Part shown: positions 24,857-36,083 of the stretch, in pieces
How positions within the stretch are numbered: the first letter of the stretch is position 1
Layout: each line of letters opens with the position of its first letter
Assembly: GCF_008831285.2 (NCBI RefSeq)
Contig: NC_045138.2
Location: 15,409,934 to 15,473,933, forward strand
Source of the DNA: Nymphaea colorata
Taxonomy: Eukaryota > Streptophyta > Magnoliopsida > Nymphaeales > Nymphaeaceae
Reading direction: 5' to 3'
DNA length: 64,000 bases
Notes under the pieces: model-generated
What the model saw: the letters and a program-made list of their open reading frames with translations, nothing else
What the model was told of the DNA's origin: nothing
Databases searched by the model: none
Made by a program: the position numbers and the translations under genes

Positions 24857-25915
24857 TTACAGACAATCTTCACAATCTTCTGAGGATTCAAGATCGTCCT
24901 CATGAATTTCACAGGAAGAAGGAGGAGACACAAGCGACAGAAGCAAATCCACGAAGGCACCGACAATGTAGCCATGGGCGCTCTTGCCGTTCACCTTCAA
25001 GTACCAGACCAGCATCTCCTCCAAACACCCCCAGTCTCTCAAGTCATAGGCTTCCACCATCTCCTCCATGGAAAGCCTAAAATCCATGTAAGGGTCCTCC
25101 GAATCCAGCACCATCATCAAGCTCTCCTTGAATGGCAGAACCCCGGCATTCTCCTCCACACCCTGGAAGCCACCATCTTTCTCCCTCTGAGGCACACTCT
25201 CCATCTTCTCCGTCTCCTCAAACATCAAGACGCCATCCTCCTTCTCCCTCTCACAGCCAGTGCTTCCAACCGTCCCATCTTCCAGTTTTAATGATGGTAA
25301 TTGCTTCTCGTCTTTCTCGCTCTCCACCATCAAGTGTTCCCGGAGAGTCAGCACGGGACCGCTGATTTCTTTCGTCTTGTTCTCTGCAAGTCTGCCATTG
25401 ATTTCTCTCACAGAAGCTCCCCCCACCTTCTTATTTTCCTTGAACAGCGCCTTCCTCTCACCTTTTTCTCTATTCAGACCTCTGCCCACGTTCTTATTTT
25501 CATTGAACGGAGACAACCCAGTTTCTTTTCCTTTCTTTGGACCGCTCCCCATCTTCGCCGAGGGCAGGGCGCCGCTTCCTTTCTCCTTTCCTTCATCTGA
25601 TATCGACTTGGTGCAGTCTGGTTCGAAGAAGAACCTCTCCGAACACAACCCTCTCACCAGGCCCTCCAGCACCAGCTCCGGCATGTCGCCAGAATCCTCC
25701 GACGACGAAATCTCGGACGTAGACGCCGCGGAAGAATCTGTCTCGAACCAATTGCCGAGCTCGGAGATCGTATCGTTCCCATCCGAATCGATGTACACGG
25801 AGTTGATGCTCCTGTAGATGTCAACTGCCGCTCTGAAGGACTCGGTTTTGGGATGGTGGCACACCCACATCTCCTTGGGCATGAGAAGCGACTTGAGATT
25901 CATCCCTCTGGCCAT
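24857..25915 (-). CDS. OVATE family protein (OFP11-18-like), long acidic/basic linker
   Basis: An intronless gene for a 352-residue protein on the minus strand. The frame is open to an ATG at 26056, but that sits almost at the start point predicted by the TATA box (26086-26092). The ATG at 25915 opens a typical N-terminus for this group, MARGMNLKSLLMPKEMW followed by HHPKTESFR, and is preferred. Residues 37-43 (INSVYID) and LVLEGLVRGLCSERFFFEP (about 81-99) match the conserved SERLFFEP-type block of the OFP11-18 subgroup. Residues about 100-260 form a charged linker rich in Lys/Glu/Asn with internal repeats. The OVATE domain is at about 266-326 (DSEDPYMDFRLSMEEMVEA, then LEEMLVWYLKVN and IVGAFVDLLLSL), followed by an acidic tail. 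The family consists of nuclear transcriptional repressors interacting with TALE homeodomain proteins. The length is above usual because of the linker. Confidence 0.93.
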   Translation of the reverse strand: MARGMNLKSLLMPKEMWVCHHPKTESFRAAVDIYRSINSVYIDSDGNDTISELGNWFETDSSAASTSEISSSEDSGDMPELVLEGLVRGLCSERFFFEPDCTKSISDEGKEKGSGALPSAKMGSGPKKGKETGLSPFNENKNVGRGLNREKGERKALFKENKKVGGASVREINGRLAENKTKEISGPVLTLREHLMVESEKDEKQLPSLKLEDGTVGSTGCEREKEDGVLMFEETEKMESVPQREKDGGFQGVEENAGVLPFKESLMMVLDSEDPYMDFRLSMEEMVEAYDLRDWGCLEEMLVWYLKVNGKSAHGYIVGAFVDLLLSLVSPPSSCEIHEDDLESSEDCEDCL

Positions 25916-26092
25916 GGAATTAGGCAGGACTCTGGAGGCTGCTGGTTTTTGAATTTTGAGTGGGTTGTGGACGATGGGATGGAATGAAAGGCTTGTGTGT
26001 TTTTGTGTTGCGTGAAGCGCCGCTCTGCTGCTGCTGCTGCTTCTGCTGCTGGGCATTGATGGTAGTCCGAGAGGTAGGCAGAGGCTTATAAA
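25916..26092 (-). promoter_or_regulatory. 5' leader and TATA box of the minus-strand OVATE gene
   Basis: On the minus strand TTTATAA lies at 26092-26086, placing transcription start near 26060 and giving a leader of about 140 bases. The leader holds a run of CAG-type triplets at 26025-26049. An ATG at 26056 in frame with the gene lies at the very edge of the predicted transcript. The TATA motif and triplets are visible; the start point is inferred. Confidence 0.55.
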
Positions 26093-26590
26093 GAGGAGGG
26101 TCGCTACAGGAAAACTGAGGTGTGGTGGCGGAAACAGGCTGCTTGATGCCCGGTGTTGAGAGTCGTGGACTATCCCAGGTATGCAACTATTAATTTAATC
26201 AATTCAATAATTTCGGTGTGTCAATTCGGTTCTCTATCACAGATGATATTATTTTTTGCTATTCTATCTTATTATAATCGCCCATCTGTATATTATATTC
26301 ATTGAGCTGGTCAGTTTACAGATGTTCTCTTTATGTTTTCTTTTTCCCTTATTTTAACTTGTAACTCGTGTGGGGAGGCCCAGACAAATAACTATTGTTT
26401 AAGAGACAAGTTTGGTCCAAAAGAATCCACGGAACCCAACTAAGCTGTCCTGCTTACATTTAGAAGTTGAACTTCATCTTACTTTAACTAGAGTTTTTAC
26501 CACCATAAATGTTTGGTACTATTAAATAATCAGCGGCACTGGACTAGTCGTTGCGGCCTGCTGGGCATTGGTGGGTTAGATCATCTTTGA
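26093..26590. other. Intergenic, upstream of the minus-strand OVATE gene
   Basis: AT-rich sequence, presumably distal promoter of the gene to the left. No further motif worth calling was seen. Confidence 0.4.
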
Positions 26591-26599
26591 GTGATAACA

Positions 26600-26892
26600 G
26601 TCAATGTTTCCGACCAGATAGCTTCAACTTTCAACTGTTAGTGGAAGTAGTCATAAAACAACTATCCCGTTGAGCTTCGACCCTACCAACCGAGATCATG
26701 AATCATGTAGAAAGCTGGTAACTTTACGCCACAAATTACTGTTCTTCGACCGTTCATGAAGGGGAACAGTGAATCTTTTAGATTAGATAGCTGCAACTTT
26801 TAAGTTTCAACTATTCTTGTTGATCAGCTACCAACCAAGATCGTAAATGATGTAGAAAACAAGCTGCTAAAGATTACGCCATAGATGAATGT
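26600..26892. repeat. Imperfect tandem duplication, unit about 0.15 kb
   Basis: Copy 1 (about 26600-26745) and copy 2 (about 26768-26890) share, in order, AGTCAATG/AGTGAATC, AGATAGCTTCAACTTT/AGATAGCTGCAACTTT, CCAACCGAGATC/CCAACCAAGATC, ATGTAGAAAGC/ATGTAGAAAACAAGC and TTTACGCCA/ATTACGCCA. No frame spans it. Confidence 0.65.
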
Positions 26893-27415
26893 AATGACGT
26901 TTAATTGTTAATGAGGGTCGGTACTCTGTGTGTCGGCGGGGACTGTTGATGGTCGTCTGCAACTTGGGAAGTGGGCTCGTGAATCGACCCATGACCAACC
27001 AGTGCTTCAAAATTCAAAATCATGGAGGGAGGGAGGGTGGGTCACGCTTGGCTGCATGGTTGCTCAAAGAAGGGAAGAGGAAATGTCGGAAACGCCATTG
27101 ATCCTCGACACCTCGCATTAATGGAGGCCCAGAGGGGGAAGGTGGGTTCGTTGCTTTGCTCATTAAATGGGAAGGAGGGAGGGGCGCTGATGCAAAAGCA
27201 TGTCGCAATAATTGCTTCACTCAGGGCTCTCTGTCATCAATCACCCAACGTTCCTATTCCATGAAATCTCATGGCGAAAGCTCCCAAGTTTTTTCTTTTC
27301 TCTCTTTCGCTCTCTGCAATTTTCTGACCCATCGTTGTCTTCTTCTTTCACCATGAACCAAACTTCGGTGGGGTTAAAAAAGCATTTAAAAAGAAAAAGA
27401 AATGAAACCTGAAGA

Positions 27416-27439
27416 TCTCTCTCTCTCTCTCTCTCTCTC
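27416..27439. repeat. (TC)n microsatellite
   Basis: Uninterrupted TC dinucleotides. Confidence 0.9.
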
Positions 27440-28634
27440 GTTTATGACAATTGTAGAATCTCATATTGAGTTGATGAATGGTCCATTTTCAGTAACGAAA
27501 TCAGATCACGGATGTCATGACAACTTCCATGCAAGTGTGGTCCCGTCCCCATCAACGCCTGCCGTTTGAGTGAGACTTCTGGTGTCTGTGTTCTTGGGGA
27601 GATTTTACCGTTAAAAGTTTAAACATTTCTACAGATTGCCGGGAAGTTGTCTCTCCTGTATTTCTTTTTCCGTAAGACTTTGTTTTCTGCAATTCTAAAG
27701 AAAATGATTCTGTAATCGGTGATATTGCCCCGATAACTGCAAATTATTGTCATCCCACCTAAAGGCTATCAAAACAAGAAACTTCCGGTTTTCACCACCA
27801 TATAACTTTTTATGCTTGAAATTGAATGAAGAAACTGCGAAGAGAAATTATTTTTTATCAAATTAAAGGCACCACCCCTTATCTTTAGGAGTTTAAGCTT
27901 ACAAGATGTGAGAAGCACTTGTAGGCAATTCGATTGATCAGTATGTTAAAATGATTTACAAAGAATTTATACATTTATTTGTTATTATCACAATGACGAC
28001 CTAACAATTTGATCCAATTGTTGCAGTTAAGTTCTCATTTTTGCAGGAATATATATACTTCAACGGTCCTCATGTCCGTCGTTCACCGCTACTATTTGGA
28101 TGATAAATGAAGAAATTTAATATGAACTAGAACGTTGGGGAGTGCTCATAATTGCTGATAATTAAGTTAAGAGGAAAATTTTAATGAAAAAAATAGTTCC
28201 CACATTTAATTGAGTCATGATACATTTGACTGTATATGTGGTTCCTCGTCCAATGCGTCACTGAAGAGCTCTTTTTTCTTCTTCTTCTTCTTCTTTTCTT
28301 GAATTTAAAGATGGGATAGAGGGAGAGCCACACGCCGCTTGTGGAAGTGAATTTCCTTTGATTCTGGGAATATATACCTAACGGCTGCTTTTTAATGTAA
28401 TGTAAAGAGAGTAAAATAGATGTTGTCTCTGTACTTATTCTGCCATTGCTTAGAAAAATATCACTCCGGAAACACATCTGAAGTTCATCTAACAATAGCA
28501 TGGTGCTGGTCAAAAGAATCTTTGCTTTTCTTTCTATAGAAAAAATTATCCACCCATTCGTTCAAATATACCAGCATTTATGGCCATAAATGCCACTACT
28601 TTCTCCTTTCTCTTACTACAACATCTCTACCCCA

Positions 28635-28639
<5 letters not shown>

Positions 28640-28673
<34 letters not shown>
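28640..28673. repeat. (AT)n microsatellite
   Basis: Uninterrupted AT dinucleotides over 34 bases. Confidence 0.92.
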
Positions 28674-28677
<4 letters not shown>

Positions 28678-29239
28678 GGGAACATCTTTATTCATCAAGA
28701 GATGGGAGAAACTTTTCTTCAAGTGAACTCTTAGTGATGTGTTGCAGCATGGGAAGAAAGAACACCTGTGTCCCATCTGTAGGCAAGTCCACTAACAATG
28801 CAGTGGGGAACACATTTTATGCGCACCTCGTCGTTCCACCAAAACGGTGGAACGGCAGAACAGAACGTCGTCGTGCCTTGTGAACATCGTGTTCTGTACT
28901 TTGCATCAAAAATCCCGGCCCTAAGTTCTTTGTCAGTCAGACGAAGTTCGCATCCATGGCGTCCGGTTAGATGAAAAGAAAGAACGACACCTCGTCAAGT
29001 AAAATCCACTCTGTTTTTTTCACGGTGGACCGCGACGTATTTTTCCTATATACACTCACATCGACTCCCATGTGATCCGCTCAGTAATATTAATTTCTTT
29101 TACATAGTCATCCTTCATGACTCTCAGAGACAGTAGAAGCTTAATTTCACCAAGAAACAACAGCTGTCTTGTCTGTATTGAGCTCAGTTGGTGAGTCCAG
29201 CAGTGCTTACACCCATGCATCTTCCAGGACACACTCATT

Positions 29240-29241
<2 letters not shown>

Positions 29242-29301
<60 letters not shown>
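29242..29301. repeat. Compound (CT)n(TA)n microsatellite
   Basis: CT run at 29242-29277 joined directly to a TA run ending at 29301. Confidence 0.93.
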
Positions 29302-29989
29302 TCAGTTGCCCGTGCACATGCCCATGCCGCATGATTGCTTACCTTCTGCACGTATGGGGGGATCCAGTCATTTGCTGGAAATATAATTGAGAGGGAGGAA
29401 GCGCAATTGAAGCGTGAATAACAACTGGTGGCAAGTTTATCTAGAACAATTGAAGCATGAATAACAAGAAGCAGAATCTTTGTCATTTTCTGAGTAGGCA
29501 GATGCAAGTTTATGTGGAACATCCAATACAGAGAGCTTATCCCTGATCAGGTTACCTAGAGGAATCACATGAAGTTCTGCCACATTCAGAAAACCTACTC
29601 CAAATTCGAACCTGGTATTTTTGACAGCTACCATTTGTGCAGCGAGATGATTATGAACTTCTTGCTTACGAGTCTCTTCTATCTCTGCACAGTAATCTCA
29701 AAATTTGCAATCCCTTACGGTCATGTCATGAATCGGTGCATATCATAAAGGGTAGGTACCATTCAAACAAGCAGTACATTGAATTGGGATAAATTTATTC
29801 AGACAAATCCAGCCAAGGATATAAAAGTTTAGCATAATTGACAGGAGACTCGAGACAAATCGTCAAAAGTTGATGGGAAGCATCCTTGATGGTGCCTGTT
29901 TGTCTAATTTTGTAATCGGATTCTGCACGCTTGGACACTTATTCCTGGATCTTCTTAGTTGTCCTGAATTATCCTCGATAGAGTACCAC

Positions 29990-30880
29990 GGACTCGAGTT
30001 GGATTGATCTGGTGCTCTAAACCATGTGCCATCTATCTCATTCCAGCCCCAATGCCCACACTACATTGTTCAAGAAGAAGCTTCATGGAAGCATTGTGGG
30101 GAGGAAGAGAAGCAATATTAAATGAAATATGAGGTAGCCCTAGCTGGGTGCTTCATTTGTCCTGTTCAAGTACAGCACAGAAAGCAGAAATAATATAAAT
30201 CTCTATGCCCATGTGCTCTATGTTCCATGTAATAGCCCGATATATCGGTTCAAGTAACTTCAAGGAAGCATGAAATTAATCTTTATTGACTGTGCTGACA
30301 ACAACGCAAAGTTTTGTGAAGCATCGACGGTGTCGTCTTTAGAGAGAAACTAAAGAAAATTCTTCTTCGTCTTTTGAGTTAACAGGATAAGAAAGAACCC
30401 AAAAAGTTCGCACAAAATACCAAAAAGATATATACTTAATTATGGAATTGTTGGTTGTTGTTGACAGACAAAATGTCATTAGATTCCAGTGATTCTTGTG
30501 CGATTGCTTGGAAACAGTAACCTCTATGAGATGTTTCTTAATGTTCTTGTTATGGCTTTTCTTAGACAGCCATATACTAGTTTAGTGTTTTTTCCGTAAT
30601 TATAATAAAGCAACCAACCGCTCTTCACCAACCATATTCTTTCTTTTCCTTGTTTGTCAAGAATGACTATTATTGCGTAAGTCTGGTTGTCAATTGATCT
30701 GTTTCCTAAAGAGCATAAGAAAAGTGAGTGGGAAGTCGATCGATAAGATATGTGTATGTACCAAACTACCAGAAAGTAGACTTCTGAAAGGGGCTCAACT
30801 TTGTGCAGCCTTGGACTTGATTTCCTTATTTTAGATTTTAGACGTTTAGATGCATTAATATATAGTAGCAGGACCTCTTT
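29990..30880. repeat. Degenerate repeat copy R1 of the 30-39.7 kb array
   Basis: Shares ordered landmarks with R2 at 32180-33060: a CAAGAAGAAGCTTCATGGAA motif (30071-30090), GAAATATGAGGTAGCC, CCATGTGC..TGTTCCATG, a second CTTCAAGGAAGCATG (30259-30273), GGATAAGAAAGAACC, and a TGGCTTTTCTTAGACAGCC segment. A core of roughly 250 bases (30160-30410) can also be followed in the two larger units. Not protein-coding as far as I can see. Confidence 0.6.
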
Positions 30881-30906
30881 AGACACATTAATGAGCTTCG
30901 GGGTTT

Positions 30907-31050
30907 GAGTTGGACATACTTTACATCCTTCAACTCAAGTGTAGCACTTGCTTTGAGTTGGACATACTGTACATTCTTCAACTCAGGTGTAGCACTTGCT
31001 TTAAGTTGGACATACTGTACATCCTTCAACTCAAGTGTAGCACTTGTCAC
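30907..31050 (-). repeat. Three tandem 48-bp repeats (16 codons each) in a minus-strand frame
   Basis: Starts of the unit (GAGTTGGACATAC) fall at 30907, 30955 and 31003, a period of exactly 48. Because 48 is divisible by three, the minus strand stays open through all three and would read ATLELKDVQYVQLKAS with one or two changes per copy (79-residue frame, 30838-31077). The units are about 90% alike, so the amplification is fairly recent. There is no evidence for expression and no family is recognised. Confidence 0.8.
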
Positions 31051-31679
31051 TGTTTGTAATGCAAAGAAATGATACACTGTAGTGTGACAACGACCAAGAG
31101 AGCCCCTTGCCTGTGCCTCGGAGGCAAAATAACCTTAAATATAAAAATTAACTTTGAATTGCAAATTACCAAAATACACATTGTTTTGATCAACTTATGA
31201 ACTTTCTTATATAAGTAATTAGCTTATGATTGAATAAGTGATGGGGAAGAACTATCGATACATGTAGTTCGGGTGTGCAAGCCAGCGGAGTGGGTCATCT
31301 CTAGAACCAGATGGTTGGAGCTCAGATTCGAGTAAAGGGTGCAATTGCCCGATTCCAACCTGCCAAATTGGATATATAATAATATGGATAGTATCCAAAT
31401 TCAGTTGAGGAAAATGTGCGAATTAAAATAATTTTTCTTTTGGATTCCTTGAATGCAATTTGGATGCTGATTGTAACTCCTATAAGATCAACTACCGGCA
31501 ATATATGGCCCAGATTTTTTTTTTTTTTTTTCTGAAAATGTAGATACATTTATGAAAGTCAAACATGGTTAGCGAGGGACTTGAGACATTTCGTCGAACT
31601 TTACGGTGCATCATTAGTGGTTCTTGTTTTTTGTATTATTATTGGGTTTCTCACATCTAACAAAATCAGACAAATCTTC

Positions 31680-31815
31680 TTAGGGGTCATTTGGCAAATG
31701 AAAAGTGTTTGTAATTGATTCATGCATATGCCCCAAGGTTTGAGGCTGATTACTTATTGAGGCGTATCCATAGAACAGGTATATACAAACTGTTCCTTTA
31801 ACCAAACGGGCCCTC
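31680..31815. mobile_element. MITE-like element with CATTTGGC / CCAAACGGGCCC ends
   Basis: The left end AGGGGTCATTTGGC and the right end ACCAAACGGGCCCTC are imperfect inverted repeats. Internal AAAGTGTTTGTAA and TACAAACTGTTCCTTT also pair. The GGGCCCGTTTGG terminus is common in plant non-autonomous DNA transposons. It lies between array copies R1 and R2. Confidence 0.5.
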
Positions 31816-32179
31816 AATTGTTTTACATCCCCTCACAATGCCATAGAATAATGCTCAATGGTGTTAGTCCTGGAAATCCATGAATTCTCTCCAACAAGAG
31901 CTCCATACATTTGATTAATTAGGGGGCTTAGGCAAAAGAACTTGAGTGATAAAAGTTCAACAATCAAACTGCGTCTCTTTCCCCATGATCTGCAATACCT
32001 GGAACATAGTGTTCTTATTCATGAACTGATATAGGCTCCAGTTCAGGTTCGAATCTGTCAAACCCAAAACTCAAGTCAATTTGGGATTGGTCTTAGCATA
32101 ATCCAAGTCAGAACTTGCCTAAGCCCTTAAACTTGGTTGTTATAAAAAAATTAGATAAAGCAAGAAAGAAAAGAAAAAT

Positions 32180-33060
32180 GTGCGCTACCAGTCTCATGGC
32201 CATACCTACACCTCTATGAGTGCTCTACATTATTGAAGAAGAAGCTTTCTTGGAAGCATGGCAAAAGGGATGATCAATGGTGCATCAATAAAAGAAATCT
32301 GAGGTAGCCATATACAGGTGTCCAGTTTTTCTTATATATAAAATATAAAAGGCCAAGAGTAGAACAGTACATCCATGTGCCGTGCATTTCATAGCAAAGC
32401 CCAATATCTGTTGGCTCAAGAAGCTTCATGGAAGCATGGAAATATGCTTTATCTGTTGACTTAACAGCCGCATAGAATATATGCAAGCGTGTGGCAAGAG
32501 TATCATCTTGGAGAGAGCACAGAAATTCTCCTTCATTTTAGTGGTTAAAGGATAAGAAAGAACCAAAAACTGGTTGTCCTTCTTCAAGTACAGAGGAGGT
32601 ACCATGGTAGAGCTGTTCCTCACGCCAGGCATGGCGTCATCTCAGAATAACTCCATTTGGTGCTTTCTGCAGAACTTGGGGATCGTTGGGCAGTTCTCAG
32701 AAATCAATGGCGAAGCTTGTCGAACTGTTGTTTGTTGTTTGGAGACAATGGCAGTCAAACAATGGAGTGCCCCCAAATACTGATCAATTGGGTAGCTGTT
32801 TAGGGACATTATGATTTATAAAGATCTTATGGCTGCTCTTTGGACAGCCTGATATTAGTTTAATTTCTTTAGACATGATGGGCAACCGATCGGAATCCAC
32901 CAACTTCTTTGTAAGGTTCTTTCTTACAGCTTTGCGTTCGAGAAGAGCAAGATTCTTGAACAGCGCAAGATTCATGAACAAAGCTACTTCTTGATCGTTC
33001 TCTTCACAGCAGATCATGTGCAAACTGAAAAAATAGTTAAAGGAAATCATCTCTCGCCTC
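32180..33060. repeat. Degenerate repeat copy R2 of the 30-39.7 kb array
   Basis: Parallels R1 in order: GAAGAAGAAGCTTTCTTGGA (32235-32254), GAAATCTGAGGTAGCC, CCATGTGCCGTGCATTTCAT, AAGAAGCTTCATGGAAGCAT (32419-32438), GGATAAGAAAGAACC, and a TGGCTGCTCTTTGGACAGCC segment near 32.83 kb. The AAGCTTC..GGAAGC motif occurs twice about 180 bases apart in both R1 and R2, showing an older internal duplication. Confidence 0.6.
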
Positions 33061-33083
33061 TGAAAATTGAGTCTAATTTATGA

Positions 33084-36083
33084 AACTTTAGGAAAGAGAT
33101 TCTCTTGTTTGTATGTTAAAAGAGGCTAGTCTCATGCAATTTATTTAAAGACAACGACCCTATTAGTGTCCCTTGTACACCAGCTACCTACCAGTACCAC
33201 TTCATTTTTTTGGGGGTTTTTTTCTTGGCTAAACTGGTTCCGGAACTCGATTTAATAATCAGTTATTTATGTAACGAAGAACAAGAAATAGGAAATCGTC
33301 ATTTCCTGATCATTAGGTCTCACATGAGAAGGCCTACTTGTGTTCTATTACAAATTTCGATATTTAAATAGTTTTCTCTGTTTTTTTTTTACTTTCTATT
33401 TTATCAAGTAGCATAGGACAAAATTTTCGACATTTTATTTACATAAAATCTATATAAAGTCTTTGTCGGGGGGCCGACTGTTGCACACGAGGAAAGAGGG
33501 ATGCCTTTTGGGGAGGGAAAAAGTTCACACTTTGCTCGCCAGGCGATATTTATTTTCGCATCTAAATGAGAGTAAATGAAATTTGCAGAGATTTGTCCTG
33601 GGGATACATGGGGTTCGAATTCCAACAATCTACGTTGAAAATCAAATTCTCTAGAATATGTTACAGCAAATTATTAACGAAACCAAACTCATATCTCGAC
33701 AATTTACACAAGTTAAATTTGAATTTGGGTCCTGTGGAACCCAATCAAGATTCGTCCAGGTCAATGATAGAGCCAGTCTGAAGAGAGGGACCCCAATGAG
33801 TCGATGAACACAGTGCTGAATGGGGTTTGAGTTATTCGGACTCACTTGACCATGTTCATCCTTTACAGTGAAGAAGTTAAGAAAAGATTACATGCAAAAG
33901 TTTGTGAATAAAGTTCATGAAAAAATCTTACATAGTTTACGAAACTCGCAGCAACTTTGTCGATGCTGCCACTTATTACCAACTTTGTCTTTTGTACTCT
34001 GCAATTTTTCTTTTTCTTTGCTGCATGATTTTTGTCACTTCCAGTGACGGCTTGTTAAGTATTTTGATAATTATTATTTTCATTTCGTCGGGACATATTA
34101 GCAGTGGTGATTCTTTCGCTGACATTAGAATCTATACTTTTGACCAATATTATTTGCTGTCGGATCTTGTCCTTAATAGAGGATTATGGAATAATACTAA
34201 CACCGAGCTACTCCTCTGAACCCATGTGCAATGTTCCTCATGCCAAGATCTGCAGTAAGCTTCTGAGAAGCACGCTAACTGCACTGCTTCAGTTTGAGCA
34301 GGAAGGTTGGGTGAGTACTTTGTCCTGTTCATGAATAATACATAAAATATAGATGACCTAGAAGGCTAGAACTCTATATTCATGTACCATATGTTCCATG
34401 AAAAAGACTATGGATCCATGGCAGAAGAAAATTCAGGGAACCATAGCATCTATTGTTTATTAATCTGATATACAAAAAAGATTTGGAAACATGGCAGGTT
34501 TCATCTTAGGGAAACAACAATAATTTTTCCTTGTTTTTCTGCTAAAGGACAATTAAAAGCCTCGAACTAGTTACCCGGCTTATCTTGTAGAAAACATATA
34601 TAAACCATGATGAACTTGTTCTTGTTTTATGTTTGGCATCATCTAATTAGAAACTTCCTTAGTCATTCTGCAGGAAAAATTAGAGCCTTCCAAGAAAATA
34701 TTACATGAAATTGTTGTTTGCAGATTGCAGACAAGACAGTCAAAAGGAAGTGCCTTTATATTATATATTAATGGCTTTGGCCTGGTGGATTAGAGGCAGT
34801 AATCTATGATTAAGTATCTCTGGTTTCTATGGCATGGCTATTCACAGGCAACTGGGCATCAGAGGACAACGATGTTATTCCCTGTTTTCCCTTCATGTCA
34901 AAAAGGTTTTATTCAAAATGCATGCTAAGACTGATTCTTCATTGTCTTATGCAGATGGAAAACATGTTCTGAGTTTCTAAAAATTAGCAAATTGCTGGTT
35001 GTATAAGAAACATGTGACAATCTATTGGCTCCCTACTTAAAGTACAGCAAACCTGCTTAAGACATAGCTTGTGGCCCTCGGATCAGAAGACACCAGCAAG
35101 TAACCTGTCTGCCTCATGATGCCAAATCCCCTTGGGGTAACAAGTGTTCCACTGTTAGGTACTCATTGTTTAATTGAAAGAAGTAAAGTTCCGATGAAAT
35201 TGAAAGAAGCAAAGTTAAACGTAGAGGATTCTAAGACATTCTCATTGAACATCGAAAAGCTTAATTGCTTGCGGCTTCCAAATTGTAGAGGATTGTGGTA
35301 CATTTTCCTGAACAACAACAGGTCCACGGCATTATCTATACTCTATGATCAACCTCTGCAACAGGTTCCTGAGGAATAAATCACTTTCCACTAGACTACA
35401 TCTCTGTAGCTAAATATAACAGAGCAATCTGTTAATGATCTCCATAATCTGCTCTGCAAATCAGATTCCGGTAGCTCCTGAATCTGTTCAGGATATTTCA
35501 GTTCCAGTCTCAAGCTGAATCCTGCAATAATAACTGACGACTCTTCATGAAACAATAGACATTCCCAGCCACCATTCTGCATGAACTGCTGCCTTTTGAA
35601 TTACACATGACCAAACAGCACTTCCATTCTTCTCAAAGCTTCGCCACATCATGCAATTGTCATCTATATGATCAAGAAAAATTTTTAGTCGAACTGAACT
35701 AAATTCAAATTCTAAAGGAATCTGCCTCTCCGAAGAAACTTAGGAACATTCCCGGCTGAAGTTAAAATCCCAAAACCGTAATCTAAAGATTTAAGCCCTT
35801 ACATGGAGGACACTATAATTAACTGTTGCATTCCTTATAAAATGTACATTTAGGATTTTGGATTTCAGTACAAATGATTACCAACTGCTAACATTTCATT
35901 ACAGATCTCACAACTTTAAAATGCCAATTTGAATACCAGATTGTGATGTGAAATTCTAGTAGAATTTGGAGGGACATTTTTGGACGTGATGCGTAGTTTT
36001 GTGATCTTTTGGCATTATTTTTTGAATGTATTCTGCACAAGGATGAAATCCAATATCATCGTTTCTGTAGCGCTTCACTGCCA
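33084..36083. repeat. Large tandem unit A (about 3.0 kb)
   Basis: Unit A begins AGGAAAGAGATTCTCT and is followed directly by unit B starting with the same words at 36084. Matching blocks are 33084-33740 with 36086-36735, 33896-35160 with 36735-38045, and 35165-36080 with parts of 38385-39655. Similarity by eye is high, perhaps 80-90%. A carries about 150 bases (33741-33890) that B lacks. No transposase, reverse transcriptase, terminal inverted repeats or LTR-like ends were recognised. Short frames shared by both units are discussed among the findings. Confidence 0.8.

Larger units (their letters stand above)
26893..29985. other. Intergenic, microsatellites but no gene seen
   Basis: Somewhat GC-richer at 26.9-27.3 kb but without a recognisable protein. 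Three strong microsatellites lie at 27416-27439, 28640-28673 and 29242-29301. The frame at 28590-28883 is mostly an AT microsatellite artefact. Confidence 0.5.

Noticed and set aside
25260..25817. 185-codon plus-strand frame opposite the second OVATE gene
   Set aside because: Shadow of the minus-strand gene, which has a complete OVATE domain.
26930..27264. GC-richer overlapping frames at 27 kb
   Set aside because: Several frames overlap on both strands with no motif and no promoter; probably composition only.
28590..28883. 97-codon frame with a YIYIYI run
   Set aside because: Translation of an AT microsatellite; the remainder has no motif.
29810..29820. CAGCCAAGGAT, identical to the start of miR169
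   Set aside because: Only 11 bases match; the rest of the miRNA and a proper star arm are absent.
30838..31077. LELKxVQYVQL repeats as a leucine-rich repeat protein
   Set aside because: A 16-residue period without the LxxLxLxxN consensus; more simply a minisatellite.
30071..32438. GAAGCTTCATGGAA as a heat-shock element
   Set aside because: GAAnnTTC is present but the third GAA has three instead of two spacer bases, and there is no gene nearby.
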